A stretch of DNA of 64,000 nucleotides from Diaphorobacter sp. HDW4B (GTDB taxonomy: Bacteria; Pseudomonadota; Gammaproteobacteria; Burkholderiales; Burkholderiaceae_C). Position numbers and translations under genes: made by a program. The notes beneath the pieces are model-generated. The model was not told the origin of the DNA, ran no database searches, and worked only from the letters and a program-made list of their open reading frames with translations. The stretch is taken from positions 1,870,001 to 1,934,000 of the forward strand of contig NZ_CP049905.1 of NCBI RefSeq assembly GCF_011305535.1, given 5' to 3'. Shown here one piece after another: positions 1 to 12,033 of the stretch. Every line of letters begins with the position of its first letter. The stretch's first letter is position 1.

Positions 1-91
1 CCACCGCGAGGTCGTATTCCTGCGGCTGTCGCAAGTTGGCCAGCAGCTCCGAGCGCTGGGTCATCAGGGGGGTGAGGGGTTCTGTCGTCAT
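1..91 (-). CDS. glpD: Glycerol-3-phosphate dehydrogenase, N-terminal fragment
   Basis: Only the first 30 codons are inside the window; the gene continues off the left edge. The N-terminus contains TQRSELLANL followed by YDLAV, where the FAD-binding beta strand of aerobic glycerol-3-phosphate dehydrogenase begins (seen; the glycine-rich motif itself lies outside). GlpD is a flavoprotein that oxidises glycerol-3-phosphate to dihydroxyacetone phosphate and passes electrons to quinone. It lies downstream of the glycerol ABC transporter genes on the same strand, separated by about 190 bases that hold a stem-loop. In rhizobia glpD is likewise linked to glpSTPQUV. The name rests on 30 residues plus context. 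Confidence 0.7.
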   Translation of the reverse strand, partial: MTTEPLTPLMTQRSELLANLRQPQEYDLAV

Positions 92-233
92 GGCTGCCGC
101 TTGTTAGAGATGAATGCCAATGGCAGGATGCCCGTGACCGGAACAGGATGCCTATTGCATTTCAGGGTTTTCCCTAGGGATTTTATCCAACCCGGACGCA
201 TGTTTGCGTCGAAAAATCAGCCGGCCTTACAGC

Positions 234-261
234 GGCGAAGGCGAATGATTCCGCCCTCGCC
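234..261 (-). other. Stem-loop between glpV and glpD
   Basis: Ten-base arms (234-243 and 252-261, one wobble pair on the minus-strand RNA) enclose an 8-base loop. No run of U follows, so it does not look like a standard intrinsic terminator. It lies just after the stop of the binding-protein gene glpV and before glpD. A stabilising or processing hairpin that keeps the binding-protein message more abundant is an inference. Confidence 0.4.
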
Positions 262-280
262 GCAAATGCTCACCCGTGGG

Positions 281-2014
<1,734 letters not shown>

Positions 2015-2121
2015 CGCATGTCTCCTCAAAAGGGACTCCCCGTGTTGTCCTCGGATCCGGGCCTCGGGGGAGGAGCGGGCTGGATCCTTGCCTGCAAAAA
2101 ACCGTTGAACGCTCTGCCTCT

Positions 2122-2430
2122 TCAACCCTTGCGCATAATCAGCGCGAGCACGAGCATCGAAATCACCAAGCTGATCCACACCGTCGGCTCGGCCTCCAGC
2201 GAAAACCACTGCGTCATCTTTTCGCCCAGCCCCACCCAGATCAGGTTGATGTAGGCCGCCGTGAGCAGTCCGATGAAAAGCCGGTCGCCGCGTGTCGTGG
2301 CGATCGGCAGAAAGCCCTTGCGCAGCACCGTGGGCGACTTGATTTCCCACACCGTCATGCCCACCAGCATCAGCGCAATGCAAACGAAGAAGACCGCGAC
2401 TGGCGTGGTCCATGCCATCCATTCCCACAT
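2122..2430 (-). CDS. glpU: Small DUF2160 membrane protein of the glycerol transporter operon
   Basis: A 102-residue protein with three predicted membrane helices (about residues 9-28, 51-68 and 80-97) and short charged ends. It matches the DUF2160 type found between the permease and binding-protein genes of glpSTPQUV operons. AAGGAG precedes the ATG by about 8 bases. Its role is not established; conserved position suggests an accessory subunit of the transporter. It lies 24 bases after the glpQ stop in operon order and 107 bases ahead of glpV. Confidence 0.8.
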   Translation of the reverse strand: MWEWMAWTTPVAVFFVCIALMLVGMTVWEIKSPTVLRKGFLPIATTRGDRLFIGLLTAAYINLIWVGLGEKMTQWFSLEAEPTVWISLVISMLVLALIMRKG

Positions 2431-2454
2431 GTCGGCGCTCCTTGAATCAACGAC

Positions 2455-3259
2455 TCAGACGCGGCCCATCGCGAAACCCTTCGCAATGTAGTGCCGCACA
2501 AACCAGATCACCACCGCACCCGGCACGATGGTGAGCACGCCCGCTGCCGCCAGCGTCGCCCAGTCCATGCCCGAGGCCGAGACCGTGCGCGTCATCGTCG
2601 CGACAATGGGCTTGGCGTTCACGCTGGTGAGCGTGCGTGCCAGCAGCAGTTCCACCCAACTGAACATGAAGCAGAAGAACGCCGCCACGCCAATGCCCGC
2701 CTTGATGAGCGGAAGAAAGATCGTGAGGAAAAAGCGCGGGAACGAATAGCCGTCGATGTAGGCCGTCTCGTCGATCTCGCGCGGAATGCCGCTCATGAAG
2801 CCTTCCAGAATCCACACCGCCAGCGGCACGTTGAACAGCAGATGCGCGAGCGCCACGGCGATGTGCGTGTCCATCAGCCCCACGGTCGTGTAGAGCTGGA
2901 AGAACGGCAGCAGAAACACCGCAGGCGGCGTCATGCGATTGGTCAGCAGCCAGAAGAACACATGCTTGTCACCCAGAAACTGGTAACGCGAAAACGCATA
3001 CGCCGCAGGCAGCGCGACGACCAGCGAAATCACCGTGTTGATGGCCACATAGAGCAGGCTGTTGATGTAGCCCGAGTACCAGGACTCGTCGGTGAAGATG
3101 GTCTTGTAGTTGTCCCAGGTGAAATGCTGCGGCCACAGCGAGAAGCTCGACAGGATCTCCTCGTTGGTCTTGAAGCTCATGTTCACCATCCAGTAGATCG
3201 GCAGGATGGCGAAGACGAGATACAGGATCAGGAACAGCGTGCGTTTCTGGAAGCGTTTT

Positions 3260-3267
<8 letters not shown>
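2455..3267 (-). CDS. glpQ: Glycerol ABC transporter permease (MalG-type)
   Basis: A 270-residue inner-membrane permease of the binding-protein-dependent transport family with about six membrane helices. The EAA loop that docks onto the ATPase is visible in the C-terminal third as EIDETAYIDGYSFPRFF, with the conserved E-A-DG pattern. It is the MalG/UgpE-like half of the channel and pairs with GlpP. Its start overlaps the end of glpP by 8 bases, which indicates translational coupling and matched synthesis of the two halves. Confidence 0.9.
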
Positions 3268-4164
<897 letters not shown>

Positions 4165-4168
<4 letters not shown>

Positions 4169-5238
4169 GGCATCAGCTCCTCGTTGGTGTTGTAGAAGCA
4201 GGTGTGTTCGCCCACCACACGCAGCCAGACCAATTCGCCTTCGCGCGGCAGAACTTGCTCCTGCGTGCAGCGCGCCTTGACGATCTGGCCGTTGATGTTG
4301 GCGGTCAGCATCTGGTGCGTGCCCACGTCCTGCACGCGCACGACGACGGCGGGCAGCACACCGGCATGGCCTTCCTCGGCAATCGACAGATATTCAGGCC
4401 GCACGCCCACGCGCAAATCACCGTCGGGCAAAGCGCGCGGCGCGGGAACACGAAGCCCTGCCACATGGATCTCGCCGCCGCTGGCCTTGCCTTCCAGAAA
4501 ATTCATGCCCGGCGAGCCGATGAAGTGACCGACGAAGGCATGCTGTGGCCGCTCGAACAGCTCGCCCGGCGTACCCACCTGCACCGCGCGGCCACGCGTC
4601 ATCACGACGACGTGATCGGCAAACGTGAGCGCCTCGACCTGATCGTGCGTCACATAGACGAGCGTGAGTTTCAGCTCATGGTGAATCTGCTTGAGCTTGC
4701 GGCGCAGCTGCCATTTGAGATGCGGATCGATGACAGTGAGCGGCTCGTCGAACAGCACGGCGGCCACGTCTTCGCGCACCAGGCCGCGACCCAGCGAAAT
4801 CTTCTGTTTCTCGTCCGCCGACAAGCCCGCCGCGCGCTGATTCAACTGCCCGCTCATCTCCAGCATCTCGGCGATCTGCCCGACGCGCTCGCGGATGCGC
4901 TGCTCGGGCACCCTGCGATTGCGCAGCGGAAACGCGAGGTTGTCGGCCACGGTCATGGTGTCGTAGATCACCGGGAACTGGAACACCTGCGCGATGTTGC
5001 GCTCCTGGGGACTTGCGCGCGTCACGTCGCGTCCGTCGAACAGCACCTGGCCCTGCGACGGCACGAGCAGGCCGGACATGATGTTGAGCATCGTCGTCTT
5101 GCCGCAGCCCGAAGGCCCGAGCAAGGCATATGCGCCGCCATCTTCGAACGTCATGTCGAGCGGCAACAGCGCGTAGTCGCTGTCCTTTTGCGGATTCGGC
5201 TTGTAGGAATGCGCGAGTTTGAGTTCGATGCGCGCCAT
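4165..5238 (-). CDS. glpT: Glycerol ABC transporter ATPase with degenerate signature motif
   Basis: A 357-residue nucleotide-binding subunit. Walker A is GPSGCGKTT (41-49), Walker B ends in DE at 164-165, and the switch His is at 198 (VTHDQ). The family signature LSGGQ is replaced by LSADE at 139-143. The C-terminal 120 residues form an OB-type regulatory domain of the MalK/UgpC kind. The start is the ATG with GGGAGGG about 7 bases upstream, giving MARIELKLAH; a longer in-frame extension lacks a ribosome site. It sits 1 base after the glpS stop codon and pairs with GlpS, whose defects are complementary (see findings). Confidence 0.9.
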
Positions 5239-5239
5239 C

Positions 5240-6313
5240 TCAACGCCCTCCCATTCTTGCGGGTGCCACGAGCAAGGCTTCGTCGGCACCAAACAGATAG
5301 ACCTGCGCGGGATCGAGATGCAGGCTCACCGTCTCGCCCAATGCGAGGTAGTGCACACCCGTGATCTGCGCGACCAGATCGCCCCAGGCCGAACGCACAT
5401 GCACAAAGGTGTCCGAACCGGAAATTTCCACCAGATCGACAACGCCCTGCACCGCCACATCACCGGGCCGCGCCTGCAGGCGCAGCGCACTCGAGCGGAT
5501 GCCCAAGGTCAGCGCGCCGGACTGCGGTGCCTGCTTGCCCAGTTCAAGATAGATGTCGCCCGGCAAACGCAGACCCGTGCCCAGCGCCTGCACGGCCAGC
5601 AGATTCATCGGCGGATCGCTGAACGCGCGCGCCACGCGCAAGGAGTTCGGGCGATGGAACACTTCGGCCGTTGGCCCGTATTGCAGCAACTCGCCTTCAT
5701 ACAGAACAGCGGTAAAGCCGCCGAGCAGCAGCGCCTCGCCGGGTTCGGTGGTGGCGTAGACGACGGTCGAATCACTGGTCGCAAACAACTGCGTGAGTTC
5801 TTCGCGCAGCTCCTCGCGCAGCTTGTAGTCCAGATTCACGAGCGGCTCGTCGAGCAGCATCAGCGGCGCATTCTTGGCCAGCGCCCGCGCCAGCGCCACG
5901 CGCTGCTGCTGACCACCGGACAGCTCGGCCGGCAGGCGCTCCAAGAACATCTCGATGTGCAGCCGCTCGGCCAGTTCCTTCACGCGCGCATCGATATTTT
6001 TGTGCCCCTGCAGCTTGAGCGGCGACGCGATGTTCTGCGCCACGGTCAGCGAAGGGTAGTTGATGAACTGCTGGTAGACCATGGCGACATTGCGCTCGCG
6101 CACCGGCATGCCGGTCACGTCCTTGCCATCGACCAGCACGCGGCCGGTGGACGGCACGTCCAGCCCCGCCATGATGCGCATGAGGCTGGTCTTGCCAGCC
6201 TGCGTAGCGCCCAGCAGCACGGTGACCGCGCCGCTTTGCAGCGACAGGTTCATCTCCCGCAGCCACTGCTGGGAGCCCACCTTCTTGCTGATTCTCTCCA
6301 GAACCAACTCCAT
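5240..6313 (-). CDS. glpS: Glycerol ABC transporter ATPase lacking the switch histidine
   Basis: A 357-residue ATPase subunit, first gene of the transporter operon. Walker A is GATQAGKTS (35-43), the signature LSGGQ is intact at 131-135, and Walker B DE is at 155-156. The switch histidine expected after VYAT is Thr 189 (VYATTEP). The C-terminal domain is the MalK-type OB fold. The start MELVLERISK follows AAAGG by about 6 bases; an in-frame ATG eight codons upstream has no better ribosome site. It is divergent from glpR, so the 210-base region between them should hold both promoters. Confidence 0.9.
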   Translation of the reverse strand: MELVLERISKKVGSQQWLREMNLSLQSGAVTVLLGATQAGKTSLMRIMAGLDVPSTGRVLVDGKDVTGMPVRERNVAMVYQQFINYPSLTVAQNIASPLKLQGHKNIDARVKELAERLHIEMFLERLPAELSGGQQQRVALARALAKNAPLMLLDEPLVNLDYKLREELREELTQLFATSDSTVVYATTEPGEALLLGGFTAVLYEGELLQYGPTAEVFHRPNSLRVARAFSDPPMNLLAVQALGTGLRLPGDIYLELGKQAPQSGALTLGIRSSALRLQARPGDVAVQGVVDLVEISGSDTFVHVRSAWGDLVAQITGVHYLALGETVSLHLDPAQVYLFGADEALLVAPARMGGR

Positions 6314-6400
6314 TGCGACCTTTCCACTCCGCGCCATCCTGGCGATTGAAGAACAAAGAACGGAACGCTGCGCTGCACTTGAAAACGGGTTCTCCGTGCC

Positions 6401-6492
6401 GCTTCGTTATTTTCGATTTCGGTCATTCTTGTTCTTTTTGGCGCGTTTCAAATTCGGGGTTACCCTTGATGCTTTCGTTTTACTTCGTTTTA
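6401..6492. promoter_or_regulatory. Candidate GlpR operator region between glpS and glpR
   Basis: In the divergent promoter region, T-rich elements with a TTCG core recur. Two tandem copies of YTTCGTTTTA fill 6473-6492 with exact 10-base spacing, and TTCGTTAT plus TTTTCGATTT lie at 6403-6419. DeoR-family regulators commonly bind repeated TTCG-containing sites (established for GlpR proteins of other proteobacteria). The tandem copy ends about 30 bases before the glpR start. Assignment to GlpR is inference. Confidence 0.5.
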
Positions 6493-6523
6493 AAGTCTCC
6501 ACCCAAGGAGACGACAGACCCGC

Positions 6524-7288
6524 GTGAACACCAATCCTCGTCAACTGCTGCTGCTCGAAGAAGTCAGGCAGCACAAGAACGTCACCATCGAGCAGCTTGC
6601 CGACACGCTCGGAGTGACGCTGCAAACCGTGCGCCGCGATGTGCAGCGACTGGCCGAGCAAGGTCATCTGATGCGCTTTCATGGCGGCGTGCGCCTGCCC
6701 TCGTCCACCACCGAGAACATCGGCTATGTGCAGCGCCAGTTGCTCAATGACGAAGCCAAACGCGCCATTGCGCGCGAAGTGGCCAAGGCGATTCCAAACG
6801 GCTGCTCGCTGATCCTGAACATCGGCACCACCACCGAAGCCATCGCCCGCGAGCTGATGCAGCATCAGGGCCTGCGCGTGATCACCAACAACCTGAACGT
6901 CGCCGCCATCCTGGCCGACAACCCGGACTGCGAAGTCATCGTCGCGGGCGGCGTGGTGCGCTCGCGCGACCACGGCATCGTGGGCGAGACGGCGGTCGAT
7001 TTCATCCGCCAGTTCCGCGTGGACATCGGCGTGATCGGCATCTCCAGCGTCGAGCAGGACGGCACGCTGCGCGACTTCGATCTGCGCGAAGTGAAGGTCG
7101 CTCAATCCATCATTGCGCAGTCGCGCGAGGTGTGGCTCGCGGCCGATTCGAGCAAGTTCGACCGCCCCGCGATGATCGAGCTTGCGCGGCTCGACCAGAT
7201 CGACGTGCTCTACACCGACGCCGAGCCGCCCGCGCCCTACGCTTCACTGCTCGAAGAAGCTGGTGTCCAATGCGTGATCGCTTCGTGA
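6524..7288 (+). CDS. glpR: DeoR-family repressor of glycerol genes
   Basis: A 254-residue DeoR-family regulator. The N-terminal winged helix (about residues 6-58) carries the family pattern VTIEQLADTLGVTLQTVRRD, followed by the HGG motif. The C-terminal half is the DeoR sensor domain (NIGTTTEAIAREL near 91-103 and GVIGISSVEQDG further on). The effector is expected to be glycerol-3-phosphate. The start is GTG with AAGGAG upstream at a rather long 13-base spacing. It is transcribed with glpK 24 bases downstream and divergently from glpS, as expected for an autoregulated local repressor. Confidence 0.9.
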   Translation: MNTNPRQLLLLEEVRQHKNVTIEQLADTLGVTLQTVRRDVQRLAEQGHLMRFHGGVRLPSSTTENIGYVQRQLLNDEAKRAIAREVAKAIPNGCSLILNIGTTTEAIARELMQHQGLRVITNNLNVAAILADNPDCEVIVAGGVVRSRDHGIVGETAVDFIRQFRVDIGVIGISSVEQDGTLRDFDLREVKVAQSIIAQSREVWLAADSSKFDRPAMIELARLDQIDVLYTDAEPPAPYASLLEEAGVQCVIAS

Positions 7289-7312
7289 AACGAACTCCCC
7301 CACACACTCTCC

Positions 7313-8809
7313 ATGACCTCGTACCTCCTCGCACTTGACCAAGGCACCTCCAGCTCGCGCAGCATCGTGTTCGACGCACAGGGCCAGATCGTCGCGCTCG
7401 CTCAACGCGAACTGCCGCAGATCTATCCGCGCCCCGGCTGGGTCGAACACAGCCCCACGGAGATCTGGAACACGCAGCTCGCCACCGCGCACGAGGCGCT
7501 GACCAAAGCGGGCATCACTGCCAAAGACATCCGCTCCATCGGCATCACCAACCAGCGCGAAACCACGGTGCTGTGGAACCGCAAAACCGGCGCGCCCATC
7601 CACAACGCCATCGTCTGGCAGGACCGCCGCGCCGAACCCATCTGCGCCCAACTGCGAGAGCAAGGCATGGCCGAGACCATTCAGGCCAAAACCGGTCTGC
7701 TGGTCGATGCCTACTTCTCGGGCACCAAGCTGCAATGGCTGCTCGACAACGTGCCCGGTGCGCGCGAGCAGGCCGAGCGCGGCGAGCTGGCCTTCGGCAC
7801 CGTCGATGCATGGCTGATCTGGCAACTCACCGAAGGCAAGCGCCACGTGACCGATGTGAGCAACGCATCGCGCACCATGCTGTTCAATGTGCACACCAAC
7901 GAATGGGACGATGAGCTGCTCGCGCGCCTGAACATTCCGCGCTCGCTGATGCCCGAGGTGCTGCCATCGAGCGCCGATTTCGGCGCGACAAGCGATGCGC
8001 TGTTCGGCAGCAGCATCAGCATCGGCGGCGTCGCGGGCGACCAGCAGAGCGCGCTGTTTGGCCAAGCCTGCTTCAGCGCGGGCATGGCCAAGAACACTTA
8101 CGGCACGGGCTGCTTCATGCTGATGCACACCGGCCACAACTTCCAGATTTCGCAGAACGGCCTGCTCACCACCAGCGCCGCGCAGACGCATTCGCGACCG
8201 GAATTTGCAATGGAAGGCAGCGTGTTCGTCGGCGGCGCGGTCGTGCAATGGCTGCGCGATGGACTGCGTGCAATTGAAAACAGCGGCGAAGTGCAATCGC
8301 TCGCCGAGAGCGTGCCGGACTCGGGCGGCGTGATGCTCGTGCCCGCGTTCACCGGCTTGGGCGCGCCCTACTGGAAGCCCGATGCACGCGGCACGATCAC
8401 TGGCCTCACACGCGGCACAACGCTTGCGCACATCGCCCGCGCCGCACTCGAATCGATTGCCTACCAAAGCGCTGCGCTGCTGCTCGCAATGAGCCGCGAC
8501 GCCGTGGCGGCAGGCGGTGCGCCCGTCACCGAATTGCGCGTCGATGGCGGTGCCAGCGTGAACAATCTGCTGATGCAGTTTCAAGCCGATCTGCTGGGCA
8601 TTCCGGTGGTGCGACCCGCTTGCGTGGAGACGACTGCGCTCGGTGCAGCGTATCTCGCGGGACTGTCTTCGGGCATGTACCAAAGCACGCAGGAACTCTC
8701 CGCGTTGTGGAAGGCCGAACGCCGCTTCATGCCGACCATGCAGCGTGATCGCGCAGCCGAGTTGATGCAGCAATGGGAACACGCGGTGCGCCAGACCACG
8801 GCGGACTAA
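7313..8809 (+). CDS. glpK: Glycerol kinase
   Basis: A 498-residue FGGY-family kinase of normal GlpK length that phosphorylates glycerol to glycerol-3-phosphate with ATP. Seen: [16 protein letters not shown] at the N-terminus (phosphate-1 loop), [12 protein letters not shown] and IVWQDRR in the sugar-binding half, [14 protein letters not shown], the [11 protein letters not shown] stretch, and [18 protein letters not shown] of the adenosine motif. It follows glpR in an apparent operon and supplies the substrate for GlpD. It ends at an efficient-looking terminator. Confidence 0.97.
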   Translation: MTSYLLALDQGTSSSRSIVFDAQGQIVALAQRELPQIYPRPGWVEHSPTEIWNTQLATAHEALTKAGITAKDIRSIGITNQRETTVLWNRKTGAPIHNAIVWQDRRAEPICAQLREQGMAETIQAKTGLLVDAYFSGTKLQWLLDNVPGAREQAERGELAFGTVDAWLIWQLTEGKRHVTDVSNASRTMLFNVHTNEWDDELLARLNIPRSLMPEVLPSSADFGATSDALFGSSISIGGVAGDQQSALFGQACFSAGMAKNTYGTGCFMLMHTGHNFQISQNGLLTTSAAQTHSRPEFAMEGSVFVGGAVVQWLRDGLRAIENSGEVQSLAESVPDSGGVMLVPAFTGLGAPYWKPDARGTITGLTRGTTLAHIARAALESIAYQSAALLLAMSRDAVAAGGAPVTELRVDGGASVNNLLMQFQADLLGIPVVRPACVETTALGAAYLAGLSSGMYQSTQELSALWKAERRFMPTMQRDRAAELMQQWEHAVRQTTAD

Positions 8810-8830
8810 GAACGCGTTTCCCCAACGAAA

Positions 8831-8860
8831 AATGGCACCTCGCGGTGCCATTCTTTTTTT
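8831..8860. terminator. Intrinsic terminator between glpK and aqpZ, probably bidirectional
   Basis: Nine-base arms AATGGCACC (8831-8839) and GGTGCCATT (8844-8852) enclose a TCGC loop, and TTCTTTTTTT follows on the plus strand. On the minus strand five T follow the same stem, so it can also end aqpZ transcripts. It lies between convergent genes. Confidence 0.85.
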
Positions 8861-8880
8861 CGATGCTTCAGAGCAGACGC

Positions 8881-9582
8881 TTATTCGTTTTCGTCGGCCA
8901 GCAGCACCTTGTAGATGATCGCGCCGATGATCGCGCCCACGATCGGCATCACCCAGAAGAACCACAGTTGCGACATCGCAATCGATGGACCGAACACGGC
9001 CACGCCGGTGCTGCGAGCAGGGTTCACCGAGGTGTTGGTGACGGGAATCGAGATCAGGTGGATCAGCGTCAGGCACAGGCCAATCGCCACACCGGCAAAA
9101 CCGCCCGCAGCGCGCTTGGCGGTGGCGCCCAGAATCACGATCACGAAGATCGCGGTCAGCACCACTTCGGCCACGAGCGCCGCCACCATCGAATAGCCGC
9201 CAGGCGAGTGCTCGGCAAAACCATTGGTGGCGAAACCGCCGATGTCGGCACCTGGCTTGCCAGTGGCGATCACATACAGCACGGCACCTGCCGCAATCGC
9301 GCCCAGCACCTGGGCAATGATGTAGCCCGGCAGTTCGGACGCCTTGAAGCGACCGCCCACCATCAGACCCACGGAGACCGCAGGATTGAAGTGACCACCC
9401 GAAATCGGGCCCAGCGCGTAGGCGCCGGTCAACACCGTCAGGCCGAACGCGAACGACACGCCGAGCAGGCCGATACCCACATTGGGGAATGCCGCCGCCA
9501 GCACCGCGCTGCCGCAGCCACCGAAAGTCAGCCAGAACGTGCCGATAAATTCAGCAGCCCATTTCTTGATGTTGGATGCCAT
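8881..9582 (-). CDS. aqpZ: Aquaporin Z-type water channel
   Basis: A 233-residue MIP-family channel with six membrane helices and the two pore motifs GGHFNPAVS (about 62-70) and SVNPARS (185-191). The aromatic/arginine filter reads Phe44, His175, Thr184, Arg190, the same four residues as E. coli AqpZ; GlpF has Trp, Gly, Phe, Arg. It therefore looks like an orthodox water channel rather than a glycerol facilitator, although it sits next to glpK. The start is the ATG at 9582 with AAGGA 6 bases upstream; an ATG two codons earlier has no spacing from that site. Confidence 0.9.
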   Translation of the reverse strand: MASNIKKWAAEFIGTFWLTFGGCGSAVLAAAFPNVGIGLLGVSFAFGLTVLTGAYALGPISGGHFNPAVSVGLMVGGRFKASELPGYIIAQVLGAIAAGAVLYVIATGKPGADIGGFATNGFAEHSPGGYSMVAALVAEVVLTAIFVIVILGATAKRAAGGFAGVAIGLCLTLIHLISIPVTNTSVNPARSTGVAVFGPSIAMSQLWFFWVMPIVGAIIGAIIYKVLLADENE

Positions 9583-9888
9583 ATCCATTCCTTTTTGAAT
9601 CAAACAACTTCTCACTCTTGCACTGCTGCGCTCAATCCGCACTGCCGCTGAAGCGGGCCCAAAATGCGCAGTCAATCCCGGCAAAATGCTACTCAGTCCG
9701 CGTGACGTCCGGTACCGAACAATGTGAACAATTCACCGCATTCCACGCAATATTCGTTGCCAAATGGATCAGCATTGGCATCCCCATTGGGAGATTCAAT
9801 TCACGCCAACGCGGTTGTCTTTCTTTCGCACGCATCCGCTGCATGCAATGCAGACCGAAAGTCGCAACCACGCACACACAGAAAGCGC
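9583..9888. other. Divergent intergenic region without a recognisable gene
   Basis: 306 bases between aqpZ (minus) and the phytase-like lipoprotein gene (plus). It should contain both promoters. A partial dyad TGCCAA-N11-TTGGCA lies at 9758-9780. The plus frame is open from a GTG at 9724, but the added residues are not membrane- or signal-like, so I read it as noncoding. Confidence 0.5.
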
Positions 9889-11106
9889 ATGAACGTTCCG
9901 GCCCCGTTGATTCCATCGATATGCCTGCTTGCGGCCCTCTCGTTGACCGCATGCGGCACCGCATCTGCGCCGCATGCCGAGCAAACATCAGTGGCGCAAT
10001 GCGAGATCACGAACAGCGCCGCACCGCGCTTCAAGCTGCTCGGCGAAGTGCGTTGGAACGTGGACCTGTCGTACGGCGGTGCGCCGGTTGGCGGGCTCTC
10101 GTCCATCGACTGGGATGCCGCGCGCGGCGAGTTCGTACTGGCGAGCGACGACCGTTCGGTGCATGGCCCGGCGCGTTTCTATTCGGCGCGCATGCAGTAC
10201 GACGAACGCGGTCTGCACAAGGTCTGGCTGACGGGCATGCATGACCTGCTCAGCCCCGCGCAGCAACCGTATGCGAACGCACAGCAGGCCCACAAGGACA
10301 TCGCCGTGCCGGATGCCGAATCCATGCGCGTCGTGCCCGGAACACATCGCCTGCTCTGGACCAGCGAAGGTGATTTTCCGCGCGGCTTTGGTCCCGAGCT
10401 CAACGAGATCCGACACAACGGGCATTGGCTGCGCCGCTGGCCCTTGCCTGCCGCACTCGCACAGATCGCGCCAGACAGCGGTCCGCGCAACAGCTTCACG
10501 CTCGAAGGCATGAGCTTCAGTCCCGATGGGCGCACGCTGTGGCTGTCGATGGAAGGCGCGCTCAAGCAGGACGGCCCCATGCCCACGCCCGGACATGCGG
10601 GCGCGCCGGTGCGCATCACCGCGCTCGATGCGGCCACGCACCAACCGATTCGCCAGATCGCCTATCAGCCCGATGCCCTGCCCGAGTCCATCGCCTTTCT
10701 GCCGCAGCGCGCGGTCAACGGCGTGAGCGACATCCTGGCCGATGGTGATGACCATCTGCTGGTGCTGGAGCGCTCGTTCTCGCTGGGCGAAGGCTGGGGC
10801 GCAAAGCTGTACCGCATCGACCTGCGCGCCGATGCTTCAAGCGATGTGCTGAACCTGCAGCGACTCGTGCCCGGTCAGTTCCGTACAGCCGCAAAAACTC
10901 TGGTGCTGGACTTCGCCCAAATCGGCCTGCGCAGTGTGGACAATCTGGAGGGCATGAGCTGGGGACCCCGTCTTGCAAACGGCGAGCGGGTGCTGGTGCT
11001 GGTGAGCGACAACAATTTCAACCCTGCCCAAGTCACGCAATTCATCGCGCTGGCTGAACTTGCGCGCTGCAAAGCCGAACAATTCACTACGGGCGCGGGC
11101 GTATAG
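9889..11106 (+). CDS. Lipoprotein with phytase-like esterase domain
   Basis: A 405-residue exported lipoprotein. Residues 1-20 form a lipoprotein signal with the lipobox LTAC, placing the acylated Cys near position 20. The mature part matches the phytase-like (PF13449) beta-propeller family, usually annotated as 'esterase-like activity of phytase family protein': GGLSSIDWD early on, ESMRVVPG and LLWTSEGDFPRGFGPELN in the middle, and FTLEGMSFSPDGRTLWLSME later. These proteins are extracytoplasmic and their natural substrates are mostly unknown. The ATG at 9889 was chosen because it starts the lipoprotein signal directly. It has its own promoter region and lies about 50 bases ahead of proC. Confidence 0.8.
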   Translation: MNVPAPLIPSICLLAALSLTACGTASAPHAEQTSVAQCEITNSAAPRFKLLGEVRWNVDLSYGGAPVGGLSSIDWDAARGEFVLASDDRSVHGPARFYSARMQYDERGLHKVWLTGMHDLLSPAQQPYANAQQAHKDIAVPDAESMRVVPGTHRLLWTSEGDFPRGFGPELNEIRHNGHWLRRWPLPAALAQIAPDSGPRNSFTLEGMSFSPDGRTLWLSMEGALKQDGPMPTPGHAGAPVRITALDAATHQPIRQIAYQPDALPESIAFLPQRAVNGVSDILADGDDHLLVLERSFSLGEGWGAKLYRIDLRADASSDVLNLQRLVPGQFRTAAKTLVLDFAQIGLRSVDNLEGMSWGPRLANGERVLVLVSDNNFNPAQVTQFIALAELARCKAEQFTTGAGV

Positions 11107-11156
11107 TCGCCCGCACGCACTGCGTTTTCACACTTGAACCGTCAAAAGCACAATCC

Positions 11157-11984
11157 ATGACCGATTCCACCACCTTCCCCACCATGGCCTTCATCGGCGG
11201 CGGCAACATGGCCAGCGCCATCATCGGCGGGCTGATCGCCAAGGGCGTTCCCGCGTCGCAGATTCTGGTGGTCGAGCCCTGGGATGAGGCACGCGCCAAC
11301 CTGAAGAAGAACTTCGGCATCGACGCCCTGCCCGCCGCCTCGAACGCGCTCGCCAAGGCCCGCCTCGTGGTCTGGGCCGTCAAACCGCAGACTTTCAAGG
11401 ACGCCGCGGCCGTCTCCGCGCAGTTCACGCACCAGGCCGTGCACCTGAGCATCGCCGCCGGCATCACCAGCGACAGCATTGCTGCCTGGCTGTCCACCGA
11501 CCGCATTGTGCGCGCCATGCCCAACACGCCCGCGCTGGTGGGCAAGGGCATCACCGGCCTGTTCGCGCGTGCCGCCGTGACCACCGACGAAAAGCTGCTG
11601 ATCGAAAAGGTGATCAGCACGACCGGCCAGTTCGTCTGGGTGAAGACCGAAGACCACCTCGACGCCGTGACCGCGATTTCCGGCTCCGGCCCGGCCTATG
11701 TGTTCCTGTTCCTCGAAGCCATGACCAAGGCTGGCATCGACATGGGCCTGCCCGCCGATCAAGCCCACCAACTGGCCGTGGCCACCTTCCAGGGCGGCTC
11801 GGAACTCGCGGCCCGCTCCAGCGAATCACCCGAGGTGCTGCGCCAGCGCGTGACCAGCAAGGGCGGCACCACGCACGCGGCCATCGTGCACATGCAGGCT
11901 CAGAAGGTGCCCGAGCATTTCATCGACGCCATGCGCGCCGCCGAAAAGCGCGCGCAGGAATTAGCAATCGAGTTTGGAAAGTAA
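11157..11984 (+). CDS. proC: Pyrroline-5-carboxylate reductase
   Basis: A 275-residue enzyme of standard ProC length that reduces 1-pyrroline-5-carboxylate to proline with NAD(P)H in the last step of proline synthesis. The N-terminal Rossmann motif is FIGGGNMASAIIGG. The C-terminal dimerisation domain carries AVTAISGSGPAYVFLFLEAM and the SPEVLRQRVTSKGGTT block, which form the active site in the family. It is monocistronic or co-transcribed with the downstream RDD gene 49 bases later. Confidence 0.96.
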   Translation: MTDSTTFPTMAFIGGGNMASAIIGGLIAKGVPASQILVVEPWDEARANLKKNFGIDALPAASNALAKARLVVWAVKPQTFKDAAAVSAQFTHQAVHLSIAAGITSDSIAAWLSTDRIVRAMPNTPALVGKGITGLFARAAVTTDEKLLIEKVISTTGQFVWVKTEDHLDAVTAISGSGPAYVFLFLEAMTKAGIDMGLPADQAHQLAVATFQGGSELAARSSESPEVLRQRVTSKGGTTHAAIVHMQAQKVPEHFIDAMRAAEKRAQELAIEFGK

Positions 11985-12033
11985 ATAGCTTTTCAAATAC
12001 ACTGCATGTTCCGGCCTGTCCCTCTGGCGCAAC

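Noticed and set aside
9724-9888. GTG-started extension of the phytase-like lipoprotein
   Set aside because: It would place 55 unrelated residues ahead of a perfect lipoprotein signal peptide.
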